Origin: Dendrocalamus latiflorus
Lineage: Eukaryota > Streptophyta > Magnoliopsida > Poales > Poaceae
Direction of reading: 5' to 3'
DNA length: 64,000 nt
Assembly: GCA_017311315.1 (NCBI GenBank)
Contig: CM029610.1
Coordinates: 10,988,728 to 11,052,727, forward strand
The notes under the pieces are model-generated. The model made no database searches. It saw nothing but the letters and a program-made list of their open reading frames with translations, and was not told where the DNA came from. The position numbers and the translations under genes were made by a program. How positions within the stretch are numbered: position 1 is the stretch's first letter; each line of letters opens with the position of its first letter. This document shows, piece after piece, positions 13,401 to 24,430 of this stretch.

Positions 13401-15610
13401 CTTGGTCACAGTGGGGTGGTTCTTGGTTGTCTTGAGCTTCTAGAGCTGCTGCCTCGGCTTCTTCTTCCTGAGCCTCGTAAGCTAGTTTTATCGTGCGCGA
13501 AAATTTGGATAAAACAAATCAACAATCAATAAACACTTACCAGAAAACCAAATAACTCCAAAGTTCACATTTTTAGTTTCAAGAGGTAATTGTGAAATTT
13601 AGACGACTATAGAAATTTGTTTCACTCAACTTGGAGTTGGAATGAAGAAGTTATGGACTTTTGAAGTTTGGGTGGGATTCATTTTAGCAAGTTTTTAAAT
13701 TACCATTAATTCAAATAAATTCCATTTTGCAGCATTTTAGTTCCAATGAGTAGATCTTGATTTTAGATGAATTTAGAATTTTGTTCCATTCAATTTGGTG
13801 CTAAAATGAATTAGTTACAAATAATTGAAGTTCTCAGAGTAATTAAATTCAAAAGAAAAAGAAAAAGGGAAATAATAACAGAGGCTGACAGGTGGGGCCC
13901 ATATGGCAGTAAATCCCACATAGTGAGGCCCCTGTCAGGCGGGACCCCTCGGGGGACCGGGCCCTCATGTCAGTGGTCGGGCTATGACAGGTGGGACCCA
14001 CCCGGGTTAGCGGAAAAATTAGCGAAAACTCGACCTCAGCGCTGCGGAGCCGGCGGCTCGAACGCGCGCTGAGGGAGTCGGGGGGGGGGGGGGGGGGATA
14101 GCGCTGATAACCACTCGGTCACACGATGTTACTCGACCGTATAGGGTGCATAATCCTTTTAACCCAACCCAACTGTACCTTTGGGCAGAGGAGTTCGGGA
14201 CCGGGGACGGGCGGCGGTGCGGTCGGCGACGGGCTGCCGGAGGGCTGGCGGTGGTGGCCAAAATGGGATGCTCGGTTGCCGAGGAACCCGATAGTGGGAT
14301 CGGCGGGGGCCGGGGGACGCCGGGGAGGGGTCGGCGGCGGGCGGCGGCGGGCTCGGGTGGAGATCGACACCGACGTCAGAGAGGTGGCGGAGAGCTCGGC
14401 TAAGGGGGGCGTCGGCTTTGCCGTGTCCCGAGGAGGCTTTTGGTAGAAGGAATTGGGTTATAGCGGCTTGACACGGGGGCGCGCTTGCCGGCCGGCCGTG
14501 GGGAAGGAAGAGGCGCCGGCGAGCCAAGAGGGCACGGGGGACCAATCGCCTGGAGTGGAAGCTAGAGCGCAAGATGGCGAAGCAATTGCGGGCTTCGGCA
14601 GCCTTTATAGGCGACGGGGATGGGTTGGCGTTGGGCGCGGGGTAGGGCCGGTGATGGTGGTCACCATGGCACCAGTATGGCTACAGGGGCCGGCTGACTT
14701 AAGGGCAGCATCATGAGGGCTACCTTCGGCAGGGTATGGCGGAAGAGATGCGATGGCGACGCGGGGCAGGTGCGGCAACTCGTGGCGCTCGGGCACGGTG
14801 ATGGCGATGGGGTGAGGTGATGACGCCAGAACAGGGGAGGAGAGGGCGTGCTCGGCGACGTAAAGGAGGCGACACGGGCAGTTGGCGTGGCGACGTGCGG
14901 TGACGGGTGATGGGGGTAGGAAGAAGGAACGGAGGGGGAGGGAGGGTGATGCGAGCAGGGAGAAGACAGTGCACGGTGGGAGAAGAAAAGAAGGGAGGCG
15001 GCAGTGGCGTTCGGCCCATCGACAGAGTAAAACAGGGAAGAGGGCCCACACGTAGGGAGAGAAGGAAAGGAAGGGAAGGGAGAGAGATGAGGAAAGATGG
15101 GGGGCCGGCTGCAGAGGGAGGACGGAGAAAAGAGGAGGACCCCACATGGCAAGGGAGAAAGGGAGGGAAAAGATAAAGGGGAAAGAATTTTTAAGCATAA
15201 TTTTGGGACTTGAATTTTTAACCTAAATTTCTATTTCATGTTTAAGACCATTGATTTTAATTTAATTCAAATCTTGTTTTAAATATCTAGGTATAAGATC
15301 TAATACTTCTCTATACTTCATTTTATTTAGTTTGATTTTCTAGATTTTGGTTCTTAACATTTTTAACTCACATTTAAACTAATTTGTATCTTTTATCGTC
15401 ACATTTCTTCGTTGCATTTGAGAATTACTTCCATTTATTATTTTGTTTAGCACAACACTGGGGAAAATTCAAATAAAATTTCAGCAAAAACGCCAAATGC
15501 TAATAAGAGGCAAATAGAAATTTAAATTCTTCAAAATTTTCGAACATTCCAAAATTTGGGATATTACATGGCGTGACGACAGCACTCCCAGACGTCGCTG
15601 ACGAAGACAT
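7413..15610 (-). pseudogene. Copia A gag-pol polyprotein, decayed and split
   Basis: The start codon is at 15610-15608, about 30 bases past the 5' LTR. The first 14 codons lie right of the solo LTR and the frame resumes at 11615. Gag follows, with a zinc knuckle CQICGKIGHTALRC (CX2CX4HX4C) near 10785-10826. The protease motif is DTGATDH (about 10690-10710), then the HSRLGHP pre-integrase region (about 10290). Integrase shows CSDVWG, QTDWGG and NGTAERKHR. The reverse transcriptase YVDD is at about 8382-8393 and RNase H shows SDADWAG and SSTEAEYKAL near 7740-7910. Damage includes an in-frame TGA near 11432, a frameshift near 9935 in integrase, a TAG near 9614, a frameshift near 9518, a frameshift near 8530 before YVDD and stops near 8330 and 8238. 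The last frame ends at 7413. Only fragments could be translated. Confidence 0.95.
11616..15568 (-). mobile_element. Solo LTR of a long-LTR gypsy-type element (3,953 bp)
   Basis: On the minus strand it begins TGTAATATCCC (15568 side) and ends GGGTCTGACA (11616 side), a TG...CA LTR. The 5-bp duplication TGGCG flanks it at 11611-11615 and 15569-15573. It interrupts copia A gag between codons 14 and 15, and the gag frame is continuous across the join. No internal region, primer site or second copy is present, so it is read as a solo LTR left by LTR-LTR recombination. It contains a run of about 15 G near 14082-14097 and a GC-rich zone at 14000-15150 where long frames on both strands are low-complexity (proline, serine, arginine rich) and not credible genes. 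The TGTAATATCC start is shared with the LTRs at 22173 and 28661, but the lengths differ (3.95 against 2.25 kb), so it is another family. Confidence 0.9.
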
Positions 15611-15626
15611 CTCGTCGGAGATGCTA

Positions 15627-15642
15627 GATCACTCATATACCA
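15627..15642 (-). promoter_or_regulatory. Primer-binding site of copia A
   Basis: The minus strand reads TGGTATATGAGTGATC immediately after the 5' LTR. The first six bases match the usual initiator tRNA-Met site (TGGTATCAGAGC); the rest is degenerate. Confidence 0.65.
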
Positions 15643-15870
15643 TAAAGAAATATGGACTCAGGAAGAAACAGTATTTTGGAGGCGGAAAAGCTCAATCGCT
15701 AGTTCCTGCTGTTTGCATATTTATACACAGTATTGCCAGTTCGGCTACAGTCCAGGCGCAAGCCTTGTAACAGAAATAACAAACTTATCTCTAAAACAAA
15801 CATCATCTGAATCTAAACAAATCTAATATATCTTCAGAATACATGATGTATCTTATCTGCTATTTCAACA
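15643..15870 (-). repeat. 5' LTR of copia A
   Basis: Direct repeat of 7048-7275, same length. Followed on the right by the target duplication CTAGG and on the left by the primer site and the gag start. Confidence 0.95.
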
Positions 15871-15875
15871 CTAGG

Positions 15876-18800
15876 TAGGGAGTTAGTACACCACTGCTTC
15901 AGTTTGGGGCTATGCATTCTCCAGTTCTTTTTATAAAGCAATTTTCAGATGTTTTGTCATTGGTTCAGCAAGATGACCAGGTCGAGAGCTTGAAAAATGA
16001 ATTAGTCTAATTTAGTTAGCCCTCAACAATCATGGGTAATTAATTGAGATCACTCGAGCACATTTAGCTCGTTCTGCAAGACTAATCTGAAGTACTGCTC
16101 CTCCTAAGATCATGATGTCTGTCAAATACAAAACATGAATATAATGCACCATGTTTAAACATATTTCAGACAACGAACGCAACAGTTCCACTTTCAAAAT
16201 TTAGGAGGAAATGTTGGAGAGTATTCCGAACTCCAAGCGTACAACAGAGGAGAGCACGAAGGAAGCCCGACAAACTCCATGGTTTCATATCTGAGCACAA
16301 CAACTCCTCAAAGTACACTTGCAACCATGCCAGAGGGGAAAATATCAAGGTTTCCACTAATCGCATCGCAGCTATTTGTAGCGATACAATGTAAACAAGC
16401 AGAAGGAAAAAAGTTTTGAGTGAACAACATCTAGAAGAAAGAGATGTAAGACAATGTGGAGGTCATCCTATGTTTGTTATGAGTATTTGACTATGCCTAC
16501 AATACAGTGTCATAGTTTGAGTTTAATTTTGCATTGTTTGCTCACTGGTTTTGCTATCTGAGAGACAGTGGTCAGATTGGCTTGCATAGGCAAGTAGACT
16601 AATTTGGAGAGGCGGTCTGACCTGCCTTGCATGACTATCTGACCTACAGAGTAGGTGGTCTGATTGGCTTGACTGCCGCGATCAGACTGGCCCCTATTGC
16701 TAAGAGAGGGAGAGTAGGTCGGTTTGGGGTGGTCTGACCGGTTGTTGGTTGGTTATTAGACCGGCCTCTGGTGATTTTCAGTGAGCTACTGGTTTCGATA
16801 GTGTGAGTTTTGGCTAGAGTCCCTGCATGTGGGAGTGCGAGTTATGGCGTGAGTTCATGCATGTATTGTTTTATTGATGAGAGTCAAGTGCATATCATTT
16901 GTGCTCAGATTAGTAACTTGGTCTTTAATGTGTATGGTGCTTGGTGATTATTGTGGTCAACAACAAGACTGAGTCTAGGGAATATGTCCCGAGGCCATGG
17001 CGTATCAAGCAAGTTTGGGTGGAGCTTCATCTCAAATAGAGAAGCATGAGAGAAAGACAAGGGTCGTGAGGTGGTAAGTGTCTATATGTAGTGTGCTAAT
17101 TGGATTTGTGCGCTTCAAGTTGTCATGGTCCTCAAAGCAGGTGTACGATCTTGGTAGCAAGTAATTGGACATCACGGACTATGGTGTGGTGTTTCATAAG
17201 ATTTGGATGTTTCGACGATGGTCCTCGGAGCAGGTGTACAATGTTGGCGACAAGCCACTGGGCAACACATCTTTGTATAAAGGTTGTTTCGAGAAGAAGC
17301 GTCGTGGAGTCTAGTGAGTGACAATTGAGGAAATTATCCAATAGCAATTGAAGTGGCAGTTTACAAAACTGTGGTGGTGGCCTAAGCGGTTTAGATCATG
17401 TCTTAGAGGATGGAGCGTCTTATTGGGCTATTGGAGTCATGGAAGTGATGCTTTGAAAAACGTGCAAGTATGTGAATGTAAAATCCGTTTGTGTTTGGGT
17501 ACCAGGTTTTCCCATTTGTAATTGAATGTATCTACTAAGGAGTGGTTGGTTAGAGTTTGGTGTGAGAAGAGATTGTCCACTATATAAGCCTTTGTGTTAG
17601 TTGAGAGGAATAAGGGTTTTACGGTTTTGAGATAGATTAGTGTTTTCAGCCTTGTGTGTATGATCTAGGGTTAGAGCTCTCCAAGTGAAATGAACATCCC
17701 ATTTCGTCCAAGTGAGTTGTGCCATAGATTATTCCTTATGTTTTTATTTGCTTGGTTTTTTTGGTTGGATTTCATCTCTTTCTATCTCTCTTGGTGTCAA
17801 GGATATGTAAGAGGTGGAGATATCTCTTGAAGATTATATCCCATCCATCTAGGTATGTTCTAGGTGTTTGCCCGATTTTCTTTCCAACTTTCACTATGTT
17901 TGGATCAGTGGTTTAGAAGTTGAATTTTTTCTTGGATCATGTGCAATGTTGTTCTACACTCTGTCTTGCCAAGCAGTCAAACCAAATAACCCAAGCGGTT
18001 AGACTAGTTGATTCCGGTCAGACCGGTGCCCCTAGCGGTTAGACCGCACCTAGGCCAACAGACAGACCAGTTGGGGTAGAGAACTCCATGAGTTTGTGAT
18101 CTTTGGCTCTTGGTTTTGGTGAACTTATAAGTTTATATTTCCACTGCGTTAGATTGTTAATGCTAGAAAAAAGATTTTGAAGAAGTATTCACTCCTTCTG
18201 ACTTATCACAAGAGAAAACAATGATCATCTCACTAAGTTGACAAGAGAACACCCCAGACTCAAAAATCATCGCACATACAGAGGCAAAGAAGCACACCAT
18301 ATTCAATAATGAAGAGAGACAATAGAAACACTCCAAATATTTACAAACCAATGGGCGTAAAACAATCAATTCGATTTGGTGCAGCCATTCCATGGGAGTG
18401 ACTAGCGATAGAACATAGCAGCCGCCGCTGATGCGTAGAGGAACCAGAAAAGTCCCAGGGACCGCCAGCGTCAAAGGCACATCCTTTTAAAGGGGTGCTT
18501 ACTGCCGTACTATGGGCCTTCAATTTGGGCTAAAATATAGAAAAAGAAGAGCCCATAGTGCAACCCGCCCTCTTTAGCCTTTAGGCTATGCGTTGGCCTA
18601 TGTAGCTTGTGAGCCTGTTCCATACTCTAATGTAATTTTTTATGAATGACTACTGCTCGGATGTCTGATTTGAATGCTAGGATTAGACATTTGGGGTAGC
18701 TGTTAGACCTCACTTAACATTCTATTTCAAAGCAGTTCGATTTTCCCTTAGATTGGCATAATAATTTTGTAGCAACTTGAAGGATCATGTGAATAGATCC

Positions 18801-20718
18801 AAGATAATATTGTGATGAACCATTATAAGTTTTGTGGAGTGGTTATTCGATTTTGCAAAGATTGCATTTTATTTGTATCATTTTCTAGTTTTTTAAGGAA
18901 ACTGGTCACATCGTAGATATAGGAGCAGGCATACCACAGAGTGATAGTATCATGGTTTACTTAGTAGTAGCTATTTTTCAGAGAGGTCCAGCTGCAAGGT
19001 GTGGGGGTGCGGTAGTACTGGCCAGTGGTGAGTGCTGGTATCGGTCGAGAGGGAAATTCTTATATTTTGGAAAATAGAGTCATGGGTTGACTTAGGTTAG
19101 TGCATTAAGGTTGCATGAAGTATGTTTTGACTAACGTAGGTTAAGTTGTGAAGAACTTATATCTAAAAATGATTTCTTTGTCTTTGGATATATAGGGTCA
19201 CTTGGAGTCAACCACGATCAATGGTCGGGGCTACGCTTATGGAACAGTCGATGCCCAGAACAATCAAGGATACCAGGTAAGGTGGTGAGCTCCAGCATGA
19301 CACAAGAAAGGCGGGAAATGTTGAAGAGAAGTTCGAACGATGGGTTGCAACATATGGCTTGGTTGGTCTAAGTGAGGTGTGATCCGGTGGAACCAAAATG
19401 AGAGAGACTTACTGCCGCGTGGTAAACCAGTGGTGCACCTACACGTGGCAAGCATGACGATTGCTGAAGATGAAGATCGAATTAAGAAAGGGTATTTTGA
19501 TAATTTGACGAAAATACTTGAAACTACCTTGGGTTAAAACCGTGGCGCTTGGGAGAGTAGTTTAGGTCAAGGAGAAGTTGGGATGATCAAGATGGATCAA
19601 GGCTAAGGGCTTAGCAGATTCGAGCTTATACGCTTTGAAAAGTGTGCATAAGTGTAGTGTGTGAGTTAAAACCTGTGTGTGTGTGGGGGGGGGGGTTATT
19701 GGTTTCCCCCAATATGCTAAGTGGATAATATCTACTAAGGGTTAGATGTAGCTAGCTAGCCTATCTATTTAGCTGGTTGGGATGGAGACTAGTAGTTAAC
19801 CATTCAGTCATCCTCTCTTGAGACTAGTGTTCACATATGTTAGGGTTGGAGTTTGAGAGGAGTTGAGTGCTGTTGTGTCCTCTCTTATCTTTCAGGTAGA
19901 GTGGCTATAAAACCTTGATCCTCAAGTAGCAATATATCAATCTTTGTTCATCTCCATAGATCTTTCATGTTTTGGTTGATTTGCTTTTAATTTGGTTGTT
20001 TTAATCTACTCTCTCCCTTTCTTGATCTTGTTAGATGTAAAGGACATGTAAATGATGGAGATATTCCATGGAAATCAATCTCCATCCATCCAGGCATAAG
20101 GTATGACAAGTTCTTGGAGTTGCACAGTTTGTGCTTGATTTGGCCTCTCCGAGAGATTTCTTGATCTAGCTGTTTTCAGCTCGATTCGTTGGGTGTTTTA
20201 GTTTGCTGTTATATGTGGGAATACATCTAAAACTCTCTTGGCCATCATCCATCCACAAGTAAGTCGTATTCACTGTTTTTTTAGTTTTTGCCCGATTTTG
20301 GTGTGATCTTCCTTCAAATGAAATAAGGTATGAACTTTGGCAATAATTCTCTTGATCGTTGATTAGAATAGATTTCTGACATCCTAGAGAAGATGCATAC
20401 CAAGTTTCAAGTTATTTGGAAATATGGATCAAACGTTACATGTATTCTTAATTTTGAAATACAAGTTTACTATTCATCAGGCTGAATTCACTCTAGTGGA
20501 ACCACTGCTACTGTAGAATGATACTATCGATACTATAGCAGTACTACCATTATTACTATTCATTTCTCAATTTTTAACTTCTTGATTTGTTAGGTTTTGT
20601 GTTGGCTCTTTATCTTTAATCTTTATAGTTTTGTAGCTATTAGAATGAAGGATTGGCGAATACTTGGAGAAAAATTTTGGGGCACCATTCACCCTTCTAT
20701 TGCCATACTAGTTTGTAA
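15876..20718 (+). repeat. Copia-LTR-like and unassigned sequence
   Basis: No gene is supported. The stretches at about 17690-17870 and 19980-20110 resemble each other (GGAYATGTAA, GGTGGAGATAT or GATGGAGATAT, CCATCCATC), as two diverged LTRs of one family would. A TATA-like CTATATAAGCC lies near 17581. Region 16560-16800 is rich in degenerate GACCGG phrases. A short direct repeat with a period of about 92 bp lies at 17128-17254 (CAGGTGTACRATSTTGG). The zone runs into a copia primer site at 20719, so its right part is probably the 5' LTR of the SIRE-like element. Exact boundaries are not visible. Confidence 0.4.
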
Positions 20719-20773
20719 GTGATATCAGAGCCCAGTTAGCTCTTCTCATAGATCTCAACCGATCTCAGGAGCC

Positions 20774-22172
20774 ATGGCATCAAACAAATATTCTACTAAG
20801 CCATCTATTTTCAATTGAGTTAATTTCTCTTATTGGAAGGCTCACATGCATGCCTATATCGAGGCTCACAAGCACTCAATTTGGCTTAAGGTCAAGAATC
20901 CTTATGCAGTGCCGCCTAATGACGATATGATCACACCTAATATGGCGGCAAACATCAAGGCTCAGAATTTCTTGATTCAAGGGCTTATTCGATCTGAATT
21001 TGATCGTGTTACTTACTTGTGGTATGCTCATAACATCTGAAAGACCCTCGCTAACTACCATGAGGGCTCTAACATGATCAATGAAGAGTGATAGGACCAA
21101 CTTAAGAAAGAGTACTTAAAGATCAAGCAAATGCCTAGTAAATCTTTAGATGAGTTGTGGGGAAGATTTTCTAAGATCATTCATAACTTGCGTGCTGTTG
21201 GCCCTGTGTTTTCTAAATTTGAGAATACACGCCAGCTCTTGAGTGCACTTGGTATGAGAGTTGAGGGGTGAAGATCACTTTCATCAATGACAACACTGTC
21301 ATGAGTGAGCTCATCATGGATAAGTTCTACTTGAGGTTGAAGACACATGAGATTGACTTCATCTTGCATCTCTCTAAGGCAAAGTCAATGGCACTAGTGT
21401 TGACCATTCTCGTAGTAGCTCTTCCGATTCCTGAATTTTGACTCATCTATATTTTTATTATCCGCTTTGCACTCCTTGAGTGATGAGCAGCTAGAGAAGC
21501 TATTTAAGGATGATTTAGCCCTCCTATCCATAAAATTTACGAGAGCCTACAACAAAGTGAGGAATAAGAGGAGGGGTTGCCCTGTTACTTGGTTTGAGTG
21601 TGGTGAGCCAAATCACATTTGGGCTAAGTACCCCAAGTTGAAGGACAAGAAGGAGAAGGACCTCTGGAGGTATCCTCAAACTCGAGATGCGAAGGCCAAG
21701 AAGCCCAACTACTGAAAGTTCATCAATCGGGTCCTTTCCACTCTTGAGAATGTTGACATGAACTCAGGGATGGAGGATGATGAGAACAACTCCCATGGCA
21801 AGAAGAAGGTCCAGGATTTTACTAGCATGTGCTTCATGGCCAAGGGTAGCAACGACGTTGACTCCGACGATGATAATGAGCCCTACAGTGATTTCGGTGA
21901 GGTACACCCCTCTTTCAAAGCAATGAAATGTGCTCTTATTGTTGCTAAACAAAAACTAAAAAACAAGCTAAAATAATTAGAAATTATAATATTATGATTG
22001 ACAACTTAAATCTAGAGGTTGTTAGGCTCAAATCCATTAATCTTGATGATAATTATAAATCTTTCTTGTCCTTCCATAAATTTAATCCTGATTATACTTG
22101 CTCTCATTGTGTGGATGGCAAAATTAAAATGAAAGAAATGACTGAGATATTTCTTCATTTTAGGATTGAATC
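20774..22172 (+). pseudogene. Copia B gag pseudogene, 5' part
   Basis: Starts ATGGCATCAAAC at 20774 after the primer site. The first frame has a stop after about 14 codons. It continues as a UBN2-type gag (SYWKAHMHAYIEAHKHSIW near 20830, later KKEYLKIKQMPSKSLDELW near 21110). A zinc-knuckle relic ECGEPNHIWAKY near 21597 has lost its first and last cysteines (W and Y). Frames open at 21467-21715 and 21758-21976 carry the charged C-terminal part of gag. The copy ends at the GAATC target site of the inserted LTR element. Confidence 0.8.
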
Positions 22173-24416
22173 TGTAATATCCCGGAAGAGTTTTGGCGAA
22201 TAATCAATTAATCGGGGAGAAGGACCTTAAAGGGAAAAGTAAAAATATCAGTTTTAGGGGGGAATTTCTGAATTTTTATTGCAACCTGGGCCTGGGCTTT
22301 GGCCCAGGTGGATTTCGGCCTAAGGGGGGGAGGCGCCACCTCCCCTCTAACCCTAGCCGCCCCCCCTCTCCCCTTGTGCGCCCCCTCCCTCCCTTGTGCC
22401 GCCCCCTCTGTGGTGCGCCCCCTCCCCTCTGCCTCGCCCCGTCCAGCAGCGACTCCTCCTCCCCTCTCCTCCATTGCCGGTGATCAAGACCTCCAATTGT
22501 TGCCGAATGATCGGGGGAAAGGATTAAGGCGCAGCTAGGCGATTGGGTTCGGAGGAAGGGAAGAAGAAGAAGGGGAAAGAGGAAAAGAAGGAGAGGAGGA
22601 ATTCGTGGAGTATACGTGGTATTTCTACAGCGATTCGCCAAGGGTAATCCCTGTTCTTCCCCTAATAGATGTATATTCTATTGCGTAATCAATGTCGGTA
22701 TTCTGGACTGCTGTTTTGGGGAAGATTCGTGGGGATTTAGGTCTGGACTTTGCCTAGAGAGTTGGAAAGGGTGTCATTATCTTTCCATGAAGTGCTAGAA
22801 CGCGTCATTTGGATCTCTGTAGCAGAAGTTATGATTTTATTAGCGGAACTGTTCTGCAGATCGGTGGGTTTTCCGTCAGGTTTTGGGAGATCGAGTTTTG
22901 CGATTAGAAACTGGGAGAATTAGAGAACCTCAGTATAATGAAAGTTGTAGGTAATTGTCTTAGATTTCCGGGAAGTCCAAGAAATCGTGATTCGGACACT
23001 CGTAAAGAAAGTTATGGTATTTTTAGCGCTCGGTCCAGAGAGCCTGACGAGAATTTGACGTTTTAAGAAAACCAGTTGGTGCGGGTAGAACATGGCCGAA
23101 TCAGAAAGGCTCACCAACTAGGTTTAGTTAGATAATTTAATTATCTTTCCAGAAATGCTGAGAACGCCCCATTCGAACTTCTGTACCAATAGATATGAAT
23201 TTCTGAAGTTGGCTGTCCGTGGAGGGGGACAGGATGCCGAAAGGATTTGGGGTTTTGGTTCAAGCTAAACACGTTGGGTTGGTTTGGGGGTGTTCTTTTA
23301 TTTAATCTAAAAACTTGCTGCTGTTGTCCTAGCAATCATTATAATTATTATTCAGGAGGAGGAAGGATTCCAGGGGCCGCGCCTTCTGATCATTCCCCAT
23401 TTTCTCGTGGTTAAGGCAAGTATAATGATGGTTTAAATTTTATAGTGTGGATTGTTGATGATTGTTGCTATGAAGATGGTTGTTCCATGCTTTGAGAATA
23501 TGTGATCTTGATCATGATAATGATATGTTGATATTGTTTATGGTAGATTGCAATTGAAAGAGTTCCTGAGAATTTATGATGCATAGTTGTTGTGAATGCA
23601 AGTTTTATTTGTTGAGACATTCACATTTGTGCATCATGCTGATTTATTGAAGTCTTGGTCACGAGATGACCAAGCGCCGAGGTCCCCGACATGTTGTTGT
23701 CATGACGGGCTAAAGGTCCCCATACTTGTGGAGTATGGGCAATTGGTCCCTGTACCAGAGGGTACAGGCATGGGTGTGCATTGACGGATGCACACTCCGC
23801 ATTACCGGTAAAATGCGCAAGAGAAGAGATAAAGAGATTTTTGATCATATTGCATAGCATGTTTATTCATATGATTGATGGATGAATTTGTGAAGTGATG
23901 TTCACTTTTATCCTTGCTGCCATTATTTATATTTGCTGAGTCTTTGAACTCACTCTTGTTGTTGTTTGTTGTTGTGGTTGTTGTTTGTTTTTAGGTACCT
24001 ACATGAGATCGGCATGCATGGGAATAAAGAGGGATTAGTTTTGATGCACATGCACGGTCTATTCACCATGGAAGGAAGAAAGAACATTAAACATTATTTG
24101 CTGAATAATTTAAGTGGTATTTGATTATTGTCAATCAGGTTCAATGTGTAATAAAGAATAGAACTTATTTGCTTTGATTCCGTTCTTTATCTAAGTAGTA
24201 TGGTTATGAGTGTGATGGTGATCATAACCTAGTTTTGCTTATAAATGAACTTATTGCTTATTGGTATTCATATCAGTTGATTATGCTTGTTGAAACCTTT
24301 GATTTACTCAATAAACAAAGAAAGTTCTGCCGAAATTTTGTAAGATGAATATTAGTTTCCTTCTTATGTTATTAGTTTGGTAGCGTTCTAGGTCATTGAT
24401 TGGCTGGGGTGTTACA
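22173..24416 (+). repeat. 5' LTR of element C
   Basis: 2,244 bp. Near-identical to 28661-30922. A C-rich tract lies at 22340-22480 and (GTT)n-like sequence near 23958-23995. Frames inside (for example 22276-22641 minus and 23621-23860 minus) recur identically in the other LTR and are not genes. Confidence 0.96.
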
Positions 24417-24418
24417 GT

Positions 24419-24430
24419 TGGTATCAGAGC
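24419..24430 (+). promoter_or_regulatory. Primer-binding site of element C
   Basis: TGGTATCAGAGC, two bases after the 5' LTR end, is a perfect 12-base match to the 3' end of initiator tRNA-Met. Confidence 0.93.

Larger units (their letters stand above)
7048..15870 (-). mobile_element. Ty1/copia element A, split by a solo LTR
   Basis: Two 228-bp direct LTRs (7048-7275 and 15643-15870) bound the element, and the 5-bp duplication CTAGG flanks it at 7043-7047 and 15871-15875. On the minus strand each LTR reads TGTTGAAATAG to TTTCTTTA, so the 3' terminus is TA rather than the usual CA. By eye the LTRs differ at six positions (about 2.6%). Minus-strand order is 5' LTR, primer site, gag, protease, integrase, reverse transcriptase, RNase H, purine tract, 3' LTR, as in Pseudoviridae-type elements. 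Removing the inserted solo LTR leaves an element of about 4.9 kb, a normal copia length. The coding region has several stops and frameshifts, so it is not autonomous now. Confidence 0.96.

Noticed and set aside
14019..15198. Long overlapping frames up to 197 codons on both strands
   Set aside because: They lie in a GC-rich part of the solo LTR, are low-complexity proline/serine or arginine/glycine sequence, and have no domain or exon structure.
18147..18523. Minus-strand frames of 60-105 codons
   Set aside because: No domain; surrounding sequence looks like LTR or intergenic repeat.
22276..23860. Frames repeated identically at 28696-30366
   Set aside because: They are inside the two LTRs of element C and duplicate because the LTRs do. 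No coding signal.
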